From NCBI RefSeq assembly GCF_902726565.1, contig NZ_CACVAF010000008.1:124001-188000 (forward strand): DNA of 64,000 nucleotides, in the 5' to 3' direction. Source of the DNA: Yersinia vastinensis (GTDB lineage: Bacteria; Pseudomonadota; Gammaproteobacteria; Enterobacterales; Enterobacteriaceae). The translations under genes were made by a program, and so were the position numbers. The notes under the pieces were generated by a model. It worked only from the letters and a program-made list of their open reading frames with translations. It searched no databases and was not told the DNA's origin. The stretch's first letter is position 1; each line of letters opens with the position of its first letter. Shown piece after piece: positions 39,540 to 51,053 of this stretch.

Positions 39540-40114
39540 GCCGATTTTTCCGGATGTTTCAATTTTTTGTTAAACAGATGGTTATTCAGTAGTTGGCGAA
39601 AATCAGCCGGTTTTGCTGAGTCTGACGACGGCGCGGTATGTGTCTCGTCAACAGGAGGGCGCGGCAATGTATGAAGTGGCGTCACATTTTGTGCGGTGAC
39701 GCCTAATACTAGCCAAGTATTATCGACTTCGACCACCACCACTCGTTCACGCTGACCCACCTGACAACTGGCGCGAACATTTAATAGTTTATTGTTGCGC
39801 GCCTGTGGCGCAAAACCTAAACGGCGAACCAACCAGGCGGCACACAAAATCAACAGTAAAATGCCCCCTAAGACCGAGCCAACTTGCGTGAGCACCGAAC
39901 CTGCGGGCATGGCTGGCGCAGCTTGCTGCGTGGCAACACCCGGATGGCTGGTAGCAAACCCCGTCACCGGTGTTTGCGTAGTGATTGCTGGCGGGGTAAT
40001 AGCTGGCTGATTCACTTGCGTAGCATTCATTTGTGCCGAATGCACTATTACCGGGACATCGGTTCCAGTGGATGAATCAGTTAGCGTTGCTGCCACGGTT
40101 TGCGCTGCGGTCAT
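39536..40114 (-). CDS. fliO: flagellar export gate assembly protein FliO
   Basis: 192 residues. A Thr/Ala/Pro/Gln-rich N-terminal segment of about 70 residues, absent from short E. coli FliO, precedes one membrane helix ([20 protein letters not shown]) and the conserved cytosolic domain ([20 protein letters not shown]). FliO stabilises FliP during gate assembly. Coupled to fliN (TAATG) and overlapping fliP (ATGA). Confidence 0.93.
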   Translation of the reverse strand: MTAAQTVAATLTDSSTGTDVPVIVHSAQMNATQVNQPAITPPAITTQTPVTGFATSHPGVATQQAAPAMPAGSVLTQVGSVLGGILLLILCAAWLVRRLGFAPQARNNKLLNVRASCQVGQRERVVVVEVDNTWLVLGVTAQNVTPLHTLPRPPVDETHTAPSSDSAKPADFRQLLNNHLFNKKLKHPEKSA

Positions 40115-40530
40115 TAGCGACTCAGACGACGCATACGTTCTGATGGGGTAATAATGTCAGTGATACGCACGCCGTACTTATCCGCCACGACCACCACTTC
40201 ACCCTGAGCAATCAGATAACCGTTAATCAAGATATCCAGTGGTTCGCCCGCTAAACCATCAAGGGAAACCACCGAGCCTTGTGACAGGCGCAGCAACTCT
40301 TTGATAGTCATTTTGGTGCGCCCCAGCTCCACTGTTAGCTTCACCGGGATATCCAGAATCAAGTCGATATCCTGCAAGTTACCCAGTGCGTCCGGTGCTT
40401 CCAGTGATTTAAATACGCCTTCGGTTGTGGCCGTTGGTTTATCCGCCGCTTGCTGCTCATTAAACGCATCAGCCCACAGATCATCCACGGATTCCTTTCC
40501 ATCATCAGACGGAAGCTTAGGGTCACTCAT
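40114..40530 (-). CDS. fliN: flagellar motor switch protein FliN
   Basis: 138 residues; C-terminal SpoA domain (about 60-138) nearly identical to E. coli FliN (LGRTKMTIKELLRLSQGSVV, KYGVRITDIITPSERMRRLS). Forms the lower C ring and docks FliH/FliI. The ATG (MSDPKL) follows AGGAAC and overlaps the fliM end by 8 bases. Confidence 0.97.
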   Translation of the reverse strand: MSDPKLPSDDGKESVDDLWADAFNEQQAADKPTATTEGVFKSLEAPDALGNLQDIDLILDIPVKLTVELGRTKMTIKELLRLSQGSVVSLDGLAGEPLDILINGYLIAQGEVVVVADKYGVRITDIITPSERMRRLSR

Positions 40531-41527
40531 TGGGCTGTTCCTCATTCAGAGCATTCAAAATAGGGTTAATCAAATGTTCAACACGTAGGGCATATTGCCC
40601 GTTTAATGTCCCGTACTGACTGGTCAGTACCGGTACGCCGTCGACATGACCAATCAGTCGATCCGGTTTATCTATAGGGAGCACATCCCCGGGTTGCAGC
40701 TTGAGTATCTGCGACAATCTGAGCGGGATATCGACAAAATTAGCGACCAGCTCTAGCTCTGAATGCTGAACTTGTTTAACCAGCGTTTCACGCCAATGGC
40801 TATCTTCCTGACGGGAGTTTTCCAGTGGTGGATTGGTCAACAGTTCGCGCAATGGCTCAATCATGGCAAACGGAATACAGATGTTAAACTCACCACTCAA
40901 CGCGCCAATTTCCACGTGGAAAGGGGTTGTCACCACAATATCGTTAGGGGAGGTGGTGATATTGGTAAACTTCACCTGTATTTCAGAACGGACATATTCC
41001 ACATCTATTTTATAGATAGGCGCCCAAGCATCGCGGTAAGCATCCAGCGCCAGCCGTAACATCCGATTGATAACGCGTTGTTCGGTATGCGTAAATTCAC
41101 GGCCTTCCACTTTTGTCGGGAAACGGCCATCACCGCCAAACAGGTTATCAACGGCGATAAACACCAAACTTGGGGCGAAAACAAACAGCGCCGTACCGCG
41201 TAAGGGTTTCAAATGTATTAGGTTGAGGTTGGTGGGCACCGGCAGATTTCGAGCAAAATCATGGTATGGCTGAATTTTGATCGGCCCCACCGTGATATCG
41301 GGACTGCGACGCAATAGGTTAAACAGCCCCATTCGGAACTGACGAGCAAACCGCTCATTAATGATCTCCAACGCATGTAGGCGCTCACGCACCACACGTC
41401 GCTGGGTCGTTGGATCATAAGGTTTAACGTCTGTCTCGTTACCTATCACAGCCTCGGGTTCATCACCTCCGCTGTCACCGTTTAACAGTGCGTCAATCTC
41501 TGCTTGTGAAAGAATGCTATCGCCCAT
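40523..41527 (-). CDS. fliM: flagellar motor switch protein FliM
   Basis: 334-residue C-ring protein. The N-terminal CheY-P-binding peptide (DSILSQAEIDALLNGD) is intact; the middle domain contacts FliG and the C-terminal SpoA domain contacts FliN. Full length. Confidence 0.97.
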   Translation of the reverse strand: MGDSILSQAEIDALLNGDSGGDEPEAVIGNETDVKPYDPTTQRRVVRERLHALEIINERFARQFRMGLFNLLRRSPDITVGPIKIQPYHDFARNLPVPTNLNLIHLKPLRGTALFVFAPSLVFIAVDNLFGGDGRFPTKVEGREFTHTEQRVINRMLRLALDAYRDAWAPIYKIDVEYVRSEIQVKFTNITTSPNDIVVTTPFHVEIGALSGEFNICIPFAMIEPLRELLTNPPLENSRQEDSHWRETLVKQVQHSELELVANFVDIPLRLSQILKLQPGDVLPIDKPDRLIGHVDGVPVLTSQYGTLNGQYALRVEHLINPILNALNEEQPNE

Positions 41528-41532
41528 AATGA

Positions 41533-42003
41533 TTATCGCAGTATAAATGCGGTAAACAGCACATCGCTGACTACCTGATTAGGTTGACCTTTAACCATTG
41601 GCGGGCTAAGTACGTTTTTAATTTCACCGACTAAACGCTGTTTGCCTTCTTCATTCGACAGGCTGTCAGCTGACTGGCGGGAGAGCAACAGCAGCAAGCG
41701 GCTGCGCACTTCCGGCAGATAGTCATTGAGTTTTGCGCGAGTGGTATCGTCGGGCAGCCTTAACGTCAATCCGATATAAAGGACACGATCCAGATTATTA
41801 TCTGGCGTGATCAGATTGACCGTGAAGGTCTCCAAAGGCATGAATACAGGGATCACCGGCACGGCTTTCACTGTGGCGGGTCTACTCTGATTGAGCATCC
41901 ACCAGCTATAACCGCCACCCGCTGTTGCTGCTACCGCGATCAACACCAGCAAGATCACCCAGATCGAACTCTTACGCTTGGCCGGGAAGGTATTTTCAGA
42001 CAT
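41533..42003 (-). CDS. fliL: flagellar basal body-associated protein FliL
   Basis: 156 residues from [10 protein letters not shown]: basic N terminus, one membrane helix ([20 protein letters not shown]) and a periplasmic domain ending [10 protein letters not shown] as in E. coli. FliL surrounds the stator. No good ribosome-binding site sits right before this ATG; an in-frame GTG ten codons upstream is possible. Begins the fliLMNOPQR operon. Confidence 0.93.
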   Translation of the reverse strand: MSENTFPAKRKSSIWVILLVLIAVAATAGGGYSWWMLNQSRPATVKAVPVIPVFMPLETFTVNLITPDNNLDRVLYIGLTLRLPDDTTRAKLNDYLPEVRSRLLLLLSRQSADSLSNEEGKQRLVGEIKNVLSPPMVKGQPNQVVSDVLFTAFILR

Positions 42004-42050
42004 GGAGAAGACAAATTCCTGTTTCGGTATCACACCGGTGAATCACGATA

Positions 42051-42075
42051 ATAACGTGGAGAAAATCCACGTTAT
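42051..42075. terminator. hairpin between fliK and fliL
   Basis: ATAACGTGGA-GAAAA-TCCACGTTAT: perfect 10-bp stem, 5-base loop, in the 186-base gap separating fliFGHIJK from fliLMNOPQR. No T-run on the - strand side, so it may be an attenuator or processing site rather than a full terminator. Confidence 0.6.
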
Positions 42076-42189
42076 CCGAATTATTGATGATGATTATCCC
42101 GCGTATCATGAATGCCAATAGGCAGAATAGGTGGCGAAAAACAGCCTAACTTGCTCGTTTGTCGCCTTTTGGTGAAACTAACATCAATC

Positions 42190-43542
42190 TTAGGCGAAAA
42201 TATCAACGCCACCATTCCCGTTCGCCAGAGCCTGTAATGCGGCTGGTGTGGTAAGCGGTGTGCTGGTTAAGGCGTCGCCTGCGGTGATTTCACCGTATCC
42301 CGGTTGACCTCGAGAGGCGAAATCTTGTTGATTTTGCTGACTCTGTTGCTGTGCTTGTTGCCATTGTCCTTCACTGCCGACGCTGCTTTGACCTAACTGA
42401 ATACCACTTTCAGCCAAGGCGCTACGTAGACTTGGCATGGCGGCTTCAATGGCGGCACGTACTTGGCTGTGTGCTGAAGCAAAGTGCAGCTGCGCTTGAT
42501 TATCTTCGATTTTCAGACTGATTTGCAGAGCGCCAAGCTCCTGTGGATTGAGCCGCAACTCGGCATTTTGCTGACCATTGCGACTGAACATCACCACTTG
42601 TTGACCAAGGGCTTGCTGCCATTCTTGGCTACCTAATTGAGCACTTAAATGGCCACTGACTGGGGCGCTGACAAGGGGGCTGGCGGTTGTCGATAATACT
42701 GGGCTAGAAACGGGCGGCAGAGAGGGGGGGACGGTGTTTGAATTGGCGAGGCTTTTGTCCAGAGTTGCAGCCGTCACATTGGTTTCTACCAGCGCAGTTT
42801 TTATATTAAGAGCGTTATTGTCAGCCCCTTTTGCTGTCGATGGGTCAAGCTTGCTTTGTGCGGATGCTGCTTTAGATTTTGTGGTCACGCCCGGCAATAT
42901 CTCGTTGCTCGTGGCCTTATCATTTTTTACTGTATTCAGTGTGCTACCTATCAGCGCCGCTAAACCTTTATCTTGCGAAGTCAGAGTGGTCAGGGCCGCA
43001 ACATCTTGCTTGACGCTGGTTTTACTCTCAGTCAGGCCATTGGCATTGGCTGCTGTCGCTTTTTGTCCGTTAGTCGCGGTGCCCAACGTATTGGCAACTT
43101 GATGTGGCAGCATTGCCAGTAATGTTTGCAATGCTGAAAGGTCGGTTTTGTTGCCACTTTTATCAAGTGTACTGTCATCATCTGCCACGGTTTTTTTAAT
43201 GCCAGCGGCGTCTCCGGTCTGCCCGGCATGTGTCAGGCCCGCAGGTAACGTGGCACTGATATCGCCCAATGCAGCCAACAACTGATTCAATTTGCTATTA
43301 CCAACGAGGGATTTACCACCGTCGGCATCAGCCGTGATATCAGTCGCCGCTGCCAGAGAGGATTTCAGTGTTGAGGCATCCATGGCGGTTAGCTCTTTAC
43401 CCAGTTGGTCACCCAAGAGTTTGGCAAAATCTGCCGGCAATCCCGCATCGGTAAACAGCGCTGCAATGGAGGACAAGGATGTCGCCCCTTCAGCTTCACT
43501 GGTGGTAGATAATGCAGCAGTCGGCAGTAAAGACAGATTCAT
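42190..43542 (-). CDS. fliK: flagellar hook-length control protein FliK
   Basis: 450 residues. The N-terminal two thirds are Ala/Thr/Ser-rich and poorly conserved, serving as the molecular ruler. The C-terminal Flg_hook domain (about 315-400) has [19 protein letters not shown] and contacts FlhB to switch substrate specificity. Start overlaps the fliJ end by four bases. Confidence 0.94.
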   Translation of the reverse strand: MNLSLLPTAALSTTSEAEGATSLSSIAALFTDAGLPADFAKLLGDQLGKELTAMDASTLKSSLAAATDITADADGGKSLVGNSKLNQLLAALGDISATLPAGLTHAGQTGDAAGIKKTVADDDSTLDKSGNKTDLSALQTLLAMLPHQVANTLGTATNGQKATAANANGLTESKTSVKQDVAALTTLTSQDKGLAALIGSTLNTVKNDKATSNEILPGVTTKSKAASAQSKLDPSTAKGADNNALNIKTALVETNVTAATLDKSLANSNTVPPSLPPVSSPVLSTTASPLVSAPVSGHLSAQLGSQEWQQALGQQVVMFSRNGQQNAELRLNPQELGALQISLKIEDNQAQLHFASAHSQVRAAIEAAMPSLRSALAESGIQLGQSSVGSEGQWQQAQQQSQQNQQDFASRGQPGYGEITAGDALTSTPLTTPAALQALANGNGGVDIFA

Positions 43543-43985
43543 GAATTTAGACTCCTTTGTGAGGCGCGCTGGGCGAACTCATCCATCAATTTTTGATCCA
43601 AACGGTTTTCTTGCAGGCGAGCGGTGCTCTCAGCCCGCTCTTGTAATGTTTCAAACGCATTTAACCGTTGCTGTTTTTCTTGCCAATGCTTAACTGCCTG
43701 TTCCACTTTGACATTCCATTGAGCTAACTGATTGCGATGTTGATCAATGGCTTGTTCCAGAGTTTGAATAAATTGTTGATAATTTTGCCAACTGGAGGAG
43801 GCCATCCCGTTGCTCAAGGTGTCATTCAACCGCATCCGATATTCATCCTGATAAGACAGCAACATGGTGAGTTGCTGCTCAACATTTTGATAGGACAGAC
43901 GCGCTTGTCCTAGTTGAGTCGTTGCCTGCTCGACGGCCTTTTGGGCCAGTTCGCACAGGGTAACGAGAGGTGACTGATTTTTCAT
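43539..43985 (-). CDS. fliJ: flagellar export chaperone/escort FliJ
   Basis: 148-residue coiled-coil protein, glutamine-rich throughout, same length as E. coli FliJ. It binds FliI and FlhA and helps activate the export gate. Lies 15 bases after fliI. Confidence 0.94.
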   Translation of the reverse strand: MKNQSPLVTLCELAQKAVEQATTQLGQARLSYQNVEQQLTMLLSYQDEYRMRLNDTLSNGMASSSWQNYQQFIQTLEQAIDQHRNQLAQWNVKVEQAVKHWQEKQQRLNAFETLQERAESTARLQENRLDQKLMDEFAQRASQRSLNS

Positions 43986-44000
43986 CGCATTCCCCTTTGA

Positions 44001-45368
44001 TTAGCCAGGAAACAGGCTTTTCAGGTGCTGGCAGGCATCTTCATAACTACTGCGTTCGAACATGCCCTGCTGTAAGAAAATTTCCATCTGTGGGTACAAG
44101 GCAATCGCCTTATCCAGTAACGGGTCGCTGCCCGCCGCATAAGCACCCACACTGACCAGATCACGATTACGTTGAAAACTGGCCAGTAACTGTTTGAATT
44201 GGCGGACTTTACTGTAATGGTTCTCATCAATCAGCGAGGTCATGGCACGACTGATTGATGCCTCGATATCAATCGCGGGGTAGTGACCGGATTCCGCCAA
44301 ACGGCGTGATAACACCACATGCCCATCAAGAATGGCGCGAGCAGAGTCGGCAATGGGGTCTTGCTGATCATCGCCTTCGGTTAATACCGTATAAAATGCC
44401 GTAATGGAGCCACCACCAGAGACACCGTTACCCGCCCGCTCAACCAGTGCGGGTAATTTAGCGAATACGGAAGGTGGATATCCTTTGGTTGCCGGCGGCT
44501 CACCAATCGCCAACGCAATTTCACGTTGTGCCATGGCATAACGGGTGAGGGAGTCCATAATCAACAATACGTGTTGACCACGGTCACGAAAATCTTCTGC
44601 AATGCGGGTGGCATAGGCTGCGCCCTGCATACGTAACAATGGCGAGACATCGGCAGGGGCAGCTATCACCACCGAACGTGCACGCCCCTCAGCCCCTAAA
44701 ATATTCTCGATGAAGTCTTTCACTTCACGGCCACGTTCGCCAATCAACCCCACGACAATGACATCCGCTTGGGTGTAGCGGGCCATCATCCCTAAAAGCA
44801 CACTTTTACCGACCCCTGAACCGGCGAACAGGCCCATACGCTGGCCACGACCTACGGTCAGTAAGGCATTAATGGTGCGCACCCCGACATCCAAAACTTG
44901 CTCAATAGCGGTGCGCTGCAACGGGTTAATGGGCGGAGTGATGAGGGGGGCGCGATAGCCAGTTTCAGGTGCAGGTAAACCATCCAGTGGTTTGGCGCTG
45001 CCATCTAACACGCGCCCCAGCAATTCTGGGCCGAGGGGCAGTTGTTTGCTGGCTGAGGCGCCACCGGTTGTCACACGGGCATAAACTCGCGCGCCCGGAA
45101 CAATCCCTTCCACTTCTTCCAGTGGCATCAGAAATAGGCGTTGGCCATTAAAACCAACCACTTCACTCTCCACCTCTTGTACTTCACCATTGTCATGGCG
45201 TTCAATCAGACAGGTGGCACCCAGTGGGAGTTGTAGGCCGGTAGCCTCCAGTACCAGACCGGTGGCACGCGTCAATCGCCCGTAGCGGCGAATGGGGGTT
45301 GATTGACTGATTCGCTCTTCGAATTTATCTAAAGAGGTAAGCCAGCGGCCAAGACGGGCGGTCATCAT
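44001..45368 (-). CDS. fliI: flagellar export ATPase FliI
   Basis: 455 residues, F1-beta-like ATPase. Walker [15 protein letters not shown], catalytic Glu in [10 protein letters not shown], Walker [14 protein letters not shown]. Hexamer at the base of the export gate. GGAGAATT precedes two adjacent ATGs; the first overlaps the fliH stop. A longer frame extends into fliH and is not conserved. Confidence 0.97.
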   Translation of the reverse strand: MMTARLGRWLTSLDKFEERISQSTPIRRYGRLTRATGLVLEATGLQLPLGATCLIERHDNGEVQEVESEVVGFNGQRLFLMPLEEVEGIVPGARVYARVTTGGASASKQLPLGPELLGRVLDGSAKPLDGLPAPETGYRAPLITPPINPLQRTAIEQVLDVGVRTINALLTVGRGQRMGLFAGSGVGKSVLLGMMARYTQADVIVVGLIGERGREVKDFIENILGAEGRARSVVIAAPADVSPLLRMQGAAYATRIAEDFRDRGQHVLLIMDSLTRYAMAQREIALAIGEPPATKGYPPSVFAKLPALVERAGNGVSGGGSITAFYTVLTEGDDQQDPIADSARAILDGHVVLSRRLAESGHYPAIDIEASISRAMTSLIDENHYSKVRQFKQLLASFQRNRDLVSVGAYAAGSDPLLDKAIALYPQMEIFLQQGMFERSSYEDACQHLKSLFPG

Positions 45369-46087
45369 AATTCTCCCGGCGCTGCCAAACGGCACAGCTC
45401 ATGCCAGCGAGTTGCCAAACTTGCATCCAAGTCACCTTCTTCGGCGCTGACTTTACAACCACCCGGATGAATTTGGCTGTCACCCAATAAGCGCCAACCA
45501 TGCAGACTCAGCGTCGATCCCAGACGTTGTTCGACGACCGCCAAATCATTTGGATTGACCCGTAATTGTGGCTTCCCGGCAAACATCGGTTCTTGCTGAA
45601 TCATTTGCTGGATTTGGGCCAGCAACGCAGTACCATCACAAATGGCCGGTTGCCCCAGAATTTGTTTTGCTGCGGCCAATGCCATTTGCATTAATCGTGA
45701 GGCAATCACGCTGTCCAGCGCATCCAGCGTGCTTTGGAAGTCGTTGACCAGCAATTGCCAATGCGCGGTGATTGGTGCTAGCTGTTTCTCGGCATCGGCC
45801 AACGCTTGTTGATGGCCCTCTTCAAGACCGGTTTGGTAACCTTTATCCAAACCTTCTTGCAACCCTTTGGCAAACCCTTGCTGCCGCCCCTGCTTCTCTG
45901 CTTCGAGTTGCAGGTTTATCAGTGTTTGTTGCGCATCATTTTCAGTCGGCTCAGTGTCGGTCCCCGGCTCATCAGTGAACAGCATGCTGATATCCGGTGC
46001 CGGGGCCGCAGCGATGGATTCTGCCTGGCTGGCAAAATCGTTAAGTGACCAAGGCTGCCAGGGCAGGGTATTAATCCGATCAGACAT
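45365..46087 (-). CDS. fliH: FliI regulator / stator-like protein FliH
   Basis: 240 residues from [15 protein letters not shown], the FliN-binding N terminus with conserved tryptophans. The middle has the GxxxG-type repeats ([20 protein letters not shown]), a FliH hallmark. It binds FliI and docks it at the C ring. Overlaps the fliG end by 8 bases. Confidence 0.95.
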   Translation of the reverse strand: MSDRINTLPWQPWSLNDFASQAESIAAAPAPDISMLFTDEPGTDTEPTENDAQQTLINLQLEAEKQGRQQGFAKGLQEGLDKGYQTGLEEGHQQALADAEKQLAPITAHWQLLVNDFQSTLDALDSVIASRLMQMALAAAKQILGQPAICDGTALLAQIQQMIQQEPMFAGKPQLRVNPNDLAVVEQRLGSTLSLHGWRLLGDSQIHPGGCKVSAEEGDLDASLATRWHELCRLAAPGEL

Positions 46088-47072
46088 AGATATCCTCGCC
46101 ACCGCCAATGACTATCTCGCCGCTCTCTGCCAGACGACGGACGATGAGCAAGATGGCTTTCTGTTCGTTTTCCACCAGAGACATACGCACCGGCCCGCGG
46201 GTGGCCAGATCGTCGCGCAGAATTTCTGCTGCACGCAGGGACATATTGCTGAGGAAGCGCTCGCGCAGTGCTTGGTCGGCACCTTTCAAGGCAATCAACA
46301 ACGACTCGTTGTCGATCTCTTGGAGTAAACGCTGAATGCTGCGGTCGTCGACACTGACCAAATTCTCGAACAAGAACATTTCGTCGATGATTTTTTGTGC
46401 CAATTCGCCGTCGTATTCGCGTACTGCGTCCATGACTGTTTCTTCCTGCTGAGTTTTCATCAGGTTGATAATCTCGGCCGCTGTGCGGATACCCCCCATT
46501 TTGCTGCGTTTGAGATTTTGACCATCAAGCAGGTTATTCAGCACTTCAGTCAATTCAGCCAATGCCGCTGGCTGGACTCCCCCAAAGGTGGCGATACGTA
46601 GCATGACATCGTTGCGCAGACGCTCGTCGAACAGGGCCAGAATATCGGCAGCCTGTGCACGTTTGAGGTGAACCAAAATGGTAGCGATAATCTGCGGGTG
46701 TTCGTCGCGAATCAGATCAGCGGCCATCTGAGGTTCCATAAAGTTGAGCGTTTCCATCCCACTGGTGGTTTCGCGCGACTCCAAAATGTCTTCCAACAAA
46801 CTGGATGCACGCTCTTCCCCCAATGCTTTTATCAGCACACTGCGCAGATAATCGCTGGCATTTACACTCAAAGCGGCGTACTGCTCGGCATCGTCTTCAA
46901 ACTCAGCTAATACATCAACTAGCTGCTGGTGAGAGACCTGACGCATACTCGCCATAGTGGTACTGAGTTGTTGTACTTCGCGCGAGGAGAGGTGCTTAAA
47001 CACCTCGGCGGCGTGGTCTTCACCCAGAGTCATCAGCATGATGGCGCTTTTTTCAGTTCCGGTCAGGCTCAT
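46080..47072 (-). CDS. fliG: flagellar motor switch protein FliG
   Basis: 330-residue rotor protein. N-terminal FliF-binding domain, middle EHPQ motif ([15 protein letters not shown]) that binds FliM, and C-terminal charged torque helix ([20 protein letters not shown] ... [20 protein letters not shown]). Full length. Overlaps fliF by ATGA. Confidence 0.97.
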   Translation of the reverse strand: MSLTGTEKSAIMLMTLGEDHAAEVFKHLSSREVQQLSTTMASMRQVSHQQLVDVLAEFEDDAEQYAALSVNASDYLRSVLIKALGEERASSLLEDILESRETTSGMETLNFMEPQMAADLIRDEHPQIIATILVHLKRAQAADILALFDERLRNDVMLRIATFGGVQPAALAELTEVLNNLLDGQNLKRSKMGGIRTAAEIINLMKTQQEETVMDAVREYDGELAQKIIDEMFLFENLVSVDDRSIQRLLQEIDNESLLIALKGADQALRERFLSNMSLRAAEILRDDLATRGPVRMSLVENEQKAILLIVRRLAESGEIVIGGGEDIYV

Positions 47073-48775
47073 TGGTCATTACTCATCCATTGACGGATAA
47101 CCAGCGCAACAACACGTGGGTCTTTATCCGCAAGTTCGCGTATACGCTGGGCCTGAACTTCAGCACTTACCCGCTGCTGATTTTTCTTACGTAGGGCCAG
47201 CTCTTCTTTACTCTGTTTCGCTGTTTCAGTGGCTTGGGCGGTCTGCACAATGTTATTGACCGAGGCCGCTGCCTTATCAGCAAGTTGTTTCTTAGCAATT
47301 AATGGGCGTACCAGCTTGCGCCACAAGACCCATGCCACCAGTAAGATGAGCAGATAACGGCCAGCATTCAGCAACTGATCAAAGAACGATTGCTGTTGCC
47401 AGAACGGCAGGGCGCTGCCGGAGGCATCGTCTGTCGCATTAAATGGTGTGTTCACCACATTTAATGTGTCGCCGCGCTCAGTGGAGAAGCCCATTGCCTC
47501 GCGGGTCAATGATTCCACTTGCGCTAACTGATCTTTACTCAGCGCAATCGGTTTGCCCGCTTTATCGCTACCGTAATTGACCACGACTGCAACAGAGAGA
47601 CGCTGCACCATGCCCGCTTGTTGCTGGGTGTGGCGAATAGTGCGATCCACTTCGAAGTTTGTGGTTTGGTCATGGCGGCTATTACTGGATGTGGCAGTCG
47701 ACCGAGCAGCCGTGGCCGCTGGACGATTTGCCGCATTGGCGGCAGCACCTGTAGCTCCAGGGGCGGCGGCGGGTTGAGGGACTTCAATCGGAGCAACCGG
47801 TGTCGCTGACGGTTGATTGGATAATGCGCCCGGCACACCGCCTACATTCGTGCCGCCCAGTTGTTCACTGGTGCTGACTTGTTGAGAGCGCACGGCTCCT
47901 TGGTTGGCCGCCTGATTCGGTTTGTACTCTTCGTCGGTTTGCTCGCGGCTGGCGAAATCAACTTGTGCAGTGACCTGCGCGTGCACATTGCCACTACCGA
48001 CCATCGGGGCCAGAATGGTTTCAATACGGCGTTGGAAGCGGTTTTCCACTTCGTTGGTAAATTTGAGTTGTGCGGCATTTAAGTCACGACCAGCACTGTC
48101 AGATTGCGTGAGTAAACGGCCTGTTTGGTCAACCACAGTGACATTCGCCGGTGGCAAACCTGCCACACTGCTCGATACCATGTACACGATAGCGTTGATC
48201 TGACCATCATCAAGAGCACGGCCCGGTTGCAGGGCAAGAGTGACAGAGGCGGTTGGTGATTTCTGTTCGCGAACAAACAGTGAGGGTTTTGGCATTGCCA
48301 AATGAACTCGGACATTCATCACCGGCCCAAGAGTACCGATAGTTCGGGCGAGTTCGCCTTCCAGTGCCCGCTGGTAGTTCACTTGTTCACTGAACTGGCT
48401 GATGCCAAATTTTTCCTGGTCCAGTAGTTCAAAACCGACTGCACCGCCTTTAGGCAAACCTTGTTGTGCCAGACGTAGACGGGTTTCATGCACCTTCTCT
48501 GCCGGGATCAACAACGCTCCGCCATTATCAGCGAAGCGATAAGGAATATTCAGTTGCGTCAGTTGAGTGACGATATCACCACCGTCACGATCACTCAGAT
48601 TGCTATAAAGAACGCGATAATCCGGGCTTTTGGCCCATAACATCAGCGCGACAATGATAGCGATAGCTGCTGCTGCTGCAATCAGCAGTGGGATTTTTGG
48701 ATTCGCGCGTAGGCGTGCCAGTGTCGTCGCAAAGGTATTTTCACGATTTTCACCGCCGGTTATCGAGGCATTCAT
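47069..48775 (-). CDS. fliF: flagellar MS-ring protein FliF
   Basis: 568 residues. First membrane helix about 31-47 ([20 protein letters not shown]), ring-building motifs in the periplasmic part, an Ala/Pro/Thr-rich variable loop (about 330-365), second helix about 455-475 and a C-terminal FliG-binding tail ([20 protein letters not shown]). First gene of the leftward fliFGHIJK operon. Confidence 0.97.
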   Translation of the reverse strand: MNASITGGENRENTFATTLARLRANPKIPLLIAAAAAIAIIVALMLWAKSPDYRVLYSNLSDRDGGDIVTQLTQLNIPYRFADNGGALLIPAEKVHETRLRLAQQGLPKGGAVGFELLDQEKFGISQFSEQVNYQRALEGELARTIGTLGPVMNVRVHLAMPKPSLFVREQKSPTASVTLALQPGRALDDGQINAIVYMVSSSVAGLPPANVTVVDQTGRLLTQSDSAGRDLNAAQLKFTNEVENRFQRRIETILAPMVGSGNVHAQVTAQVDFASREQTDEEYKPNQAANQGAVRSQQVSTSEQLGGTNVGGVPGALSNQPSATPVAPIEVPQPAAAPGATGAAANAANRPAATAARSTATSSNSRHDQTTNFEVDRTIRHTQQQAGMVQRLSVAVVVNYGSDKAGKPIALSKDQLAQVESLTREAMGFSTERGDTLNVVNTPFNATDDASGSALPFWQQQSFFDQLLNAGRYLLILLVAWVLWRKLVRPLIAKKQLADKAAASVNNIVQTAQATETAKQSKEELALRKKNQQRVSAEVQAQRIRELADKDPRVVALVIRQWMSNDQ

Positions 48776-49092
48776 ACACGTCCTTGGCCAAGCTGAACAA
48801 CGTTTGAGTGAGTATTCTTTATGTAACTAATGTGTCGAAACAAAACAGACTCCCAAGTGAAAGCATCAATAACTGACATCCCCTTTTATGGGCACGCCAT
48901 TATTTGCCGTAAATAACCAATTCGATGGCTCAATAAGCCGGTATTTTTGTGTCTAATTAGCCGCTTTAGCGCAAAAATGATGTGTTAGGGTGTCATCCTG
49001 AAAAAAGTGATTCAGGGCAGGCGGTGAATAACCGCATTGATAGGATCACTTGCCATGATGTTATTCGAACAACTGAGTGTTCTGGGGTGAGT
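48776..49092. other. divergent control region fliF / fliE
   Basis: 317 bases between divergent fliF and fliE. In the family both promoters are class 2 and share FlhDC binding; an AT-rich centre is visible (around 48890-48980) but I cannot define the FlhDC box. No small gene is supported; the frame opening at 48982 is only the fliE frame extended upstream. Confidence 0.5.
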
Positions 49093-49404
49093 ATGTCTGT
49101 TCAAGGTATCGAAGGGGTTTTACAGCAATTGCAAGTCACGGCATTGCAAGCATCTAACTCTGCGAAGGCATTACCCGCAGAGGCCGGCTTTGCTAGCGAA
49201 TTAAAAGCGGCTATCGGTAAAATCAGTGAAAACCAGCAAACTGCTCGCACTCTGGCGCAGAACTTTGAATTGGGTGTTCCCGGCGTTGGTCTGAATGATG
49301 TAATGGTGAATATGCAAAAGTCATCTGTCTCTTTACAACTCGGTATTCAGGTGCGTAATAAGCTGGTTGCGGCTTATCAGGATGTAATGAATATGGGTGT
49401 GTGA
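49093..49404 (+). CDS. fliE: flagellar hook-basal body protein FliE
   Basis: 103-residue adaptor between the MS ring and the rod. Conserved C-terminal GLNDVMVNMQKSSVSLQLGI QVRNKLVAAYQ part. The ATG (MSVQGIEGVLQQ) is chosen by family length; the preceding GTG is also possible. It is the last flagellar gene seen before prophage DNA, which begins within about 35 bases. Confidence 0.96.
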   Translation: MSVQGIEGVLQQLQVTALQASNSAKALPAEAGFASELKAAIGKISENQQTARTLAQNFELGVPGVGLNDVMVNMQKSSVSLQLGIQVRNKLVAAYQDVMNMGV

Positions 49405-49439
49405 GTTGGTAAGGTTATTGAATTATATAGTAAAAAACA

Positions 49440-50729
49440 CTATCCGATTTTCTTATGGGGCATGAGTGGGGCATTTCTAGAAAATTTAGCATTGATTAAT
49501 GTCATTTGTTCATCATTACTGTCTGGCATCCACTCCCCATAAACAGAGAAAACCATCTGTGCTGATGCGTGACCCATCTGTGATGCAATGAATGATGGGT
49601 TTGCCCCAGCAGATAACAACCAGCATGCGAAAGTATGACGCGATTGATATGGTTTTCTGGATCTTATTCCTGACCTCCTTAATGCATTGTTCCATATTTG
49701 CCCTAATGATTCCGTCGAGTAGTAATCGCCGCATATTTGATTTGAAGATGTAACCTTGGGAATAAAGACGAAAGTGCAACTGTCTTTCCTTGTTTTCCTT
49801 GCCTCTCTTGTATGGACCAGTATTTCATATTGAGGCCCCATCCTGGTGTATAGCATTTGACTGCGCAGAGTTTCTTTTGCATGGTCCGTCAACTGAATAA
49901 TGCGATCTGTTCCTGCGTCAGTTTTTGGCAAAGTAAACTGCTTAACCCGAGTGAGATTTCGTCTTACCATAATTGTGCCAGCTTCTAGGTCTACGTCCTC
50001 CCACGCCAACGCACATAGTTCTCCGTGGCGCATCCCGGTATACACCGCCAGTGTCCATAAATTTTTTATTTGTTGATGGGTGCAACCATCAAGCATTCTA
50101 AAAAATTCATCCCTTGTTAGCGGATCTGGCTGGGGTTTACTTTTCCTTAATCTAGTTAGTGTGGATGTGGGGTCTGAATTGGCGTACCCATTACTAGCAG
50201 CAAACATAAAAGCAGACTTAACACATGCCAGACAGTAATTCACTGTTGGGACTGCCCTGCCTTTAACGGGATTGATCTGATGCCTTCTTGGTAGTTGCAT
50301 ACCATTAAGCAGCTCATTCCTCAATTTAAGGATGTCTTCATTCCTAATGGATGAAGCTTGACGATCAGGTCCAAGCAGAGTGGCTGCGGTTTTAAGCGTT
50401 GATGTATACCTGTCATGAGTATTTAGTGAAACCTCTGGCTCCTTCAATGACAGCCATTTGTTAAACAACTCTTGAATAGTGATATTCCGTACCTGTGTTG
50501 TTACATACTGAGCCGCACCAATCGAGCCAGGGAATTGCTTTGCATAGTCAAAGTTTCCAGTCTTAATTGCATAACCAATCGACTGTCGCAAATCTGCTGC
50601 AGCCTTTCTATTTTTGGGTGTGTCAGGGATCCCGAGGGACTCCCTGCAACGCTTCTTTTGATACATAAACCAAATGCGTAAATATCCTCCATGATGTTCT
50701 ACGCCAGTTGGATACTGAGTTTTACTCAT
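49440..50729 (-). CDS. int: prophage tyrosine integrase
   Basis: 429-residue site-specific recombinase. N-terminal arm-binding domain of the DUF3596 type (GVEHHGGYLRIWFMYQKKR), core-binding domain (about 85-185) and catalytic domain with Arg234 (TGMRHGEL), Arg364-His365 (SRHTFACWLL), His387 (MGHAS) and nucleophile Tyr397 (VFSVYGEW). The usual first His of the HxxR box is replaced by Tyr (YQSR), as is common in this subfamily. The gene ends 35 bases from the fliE stop, so the attachment site should lie between them; no attachment repeat can be identified without the other end. Confidence 0.93.
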   Translation of the reverse strand: MSKTQYPTGVEHHGGYLRIWFMYQKKRCRESLGIPDTPKNRKAAADLRQSIGYAIKTGNFDYAKQFPGSIGAAQYVTTQVRNITIQELFNKWLSLKEPEVSLNTHDRYTSTLKTAATLLGPDRQASSIRNEDILKLRNELLNGMQLPRRHQINPVKGRAVPTVNYCLACVKSAFMFAASNGYANSDPTSTLTRLRKSKPQPDPLTRDEFFRMLDGCTHQQIKNLWTLAVYTGMRHGELCALAWEDVDLEAGTIMVRRNLTRVKQFTLPKTDAGTDRIIQLTDHAKETLRSQMLYTRMGPQYEILVHTREARKTRKDSCTFVFIPKVTSSNQICGDYYSTESLGQIWNNALRRSGIRSRKPYQSRHTFACWLLSAGANPSFIASQMGHASAQMVFSVYGEWMPDSNDEQMTLINAKFSRNAPLMPHKKIG

Positions 50730-50762
50730 AAAGTTAACCTCAATGTAATAGGAGACGGTAGG

Positions 50763-51023
50763 TTAAGCGGTTTTCTTGAGCTTTGCAGCACCAGGTTGTC
50801 GTTTTGACTGCCGCTCTATCCACTTATCTATAGCCTCTCTGTTATACATACATTCACTATTGGGCTTTGGATCATCAACAGGAGAGAACAATAAATACTC
50901 CCTCCCTTGTAACCATGAATTTTCTCTAGCTCTCTTAATAGTTCCTGGTCGCAATCCGGTAACAGCAATAAGCAAATCCTCTGATACCCATTTGTTAGGC
51001 TCGATCTGAATAACATTAGTCAT
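50763..51023 (-). CDS. xis: prophage excisionase
   Basis: 86-residue small DNA-binding protein of the DUF1233 excisionase family: VIQIEPNKWVSEDLLIAVTG, LRPGTIKRARENSWLQGREY and NSECMYNREAIDKWIERQ form the winged-helix pattern. Directly upstream of int in the leftward operon, as expected for a directionality factor. Confidence 0.9.
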   Translation of the reverse strand: MTNVIQIEPNKWVSEDLLIAVTGLRPGTIKRARENSWLQGREYLLFSPVDDPKPNSECMYNREAIDKWIERQSKRQPGAAKLKKTA

Positions 51024-51053
51024 AGCTGGCCTCTTATCTCTTTATCAATCTCA

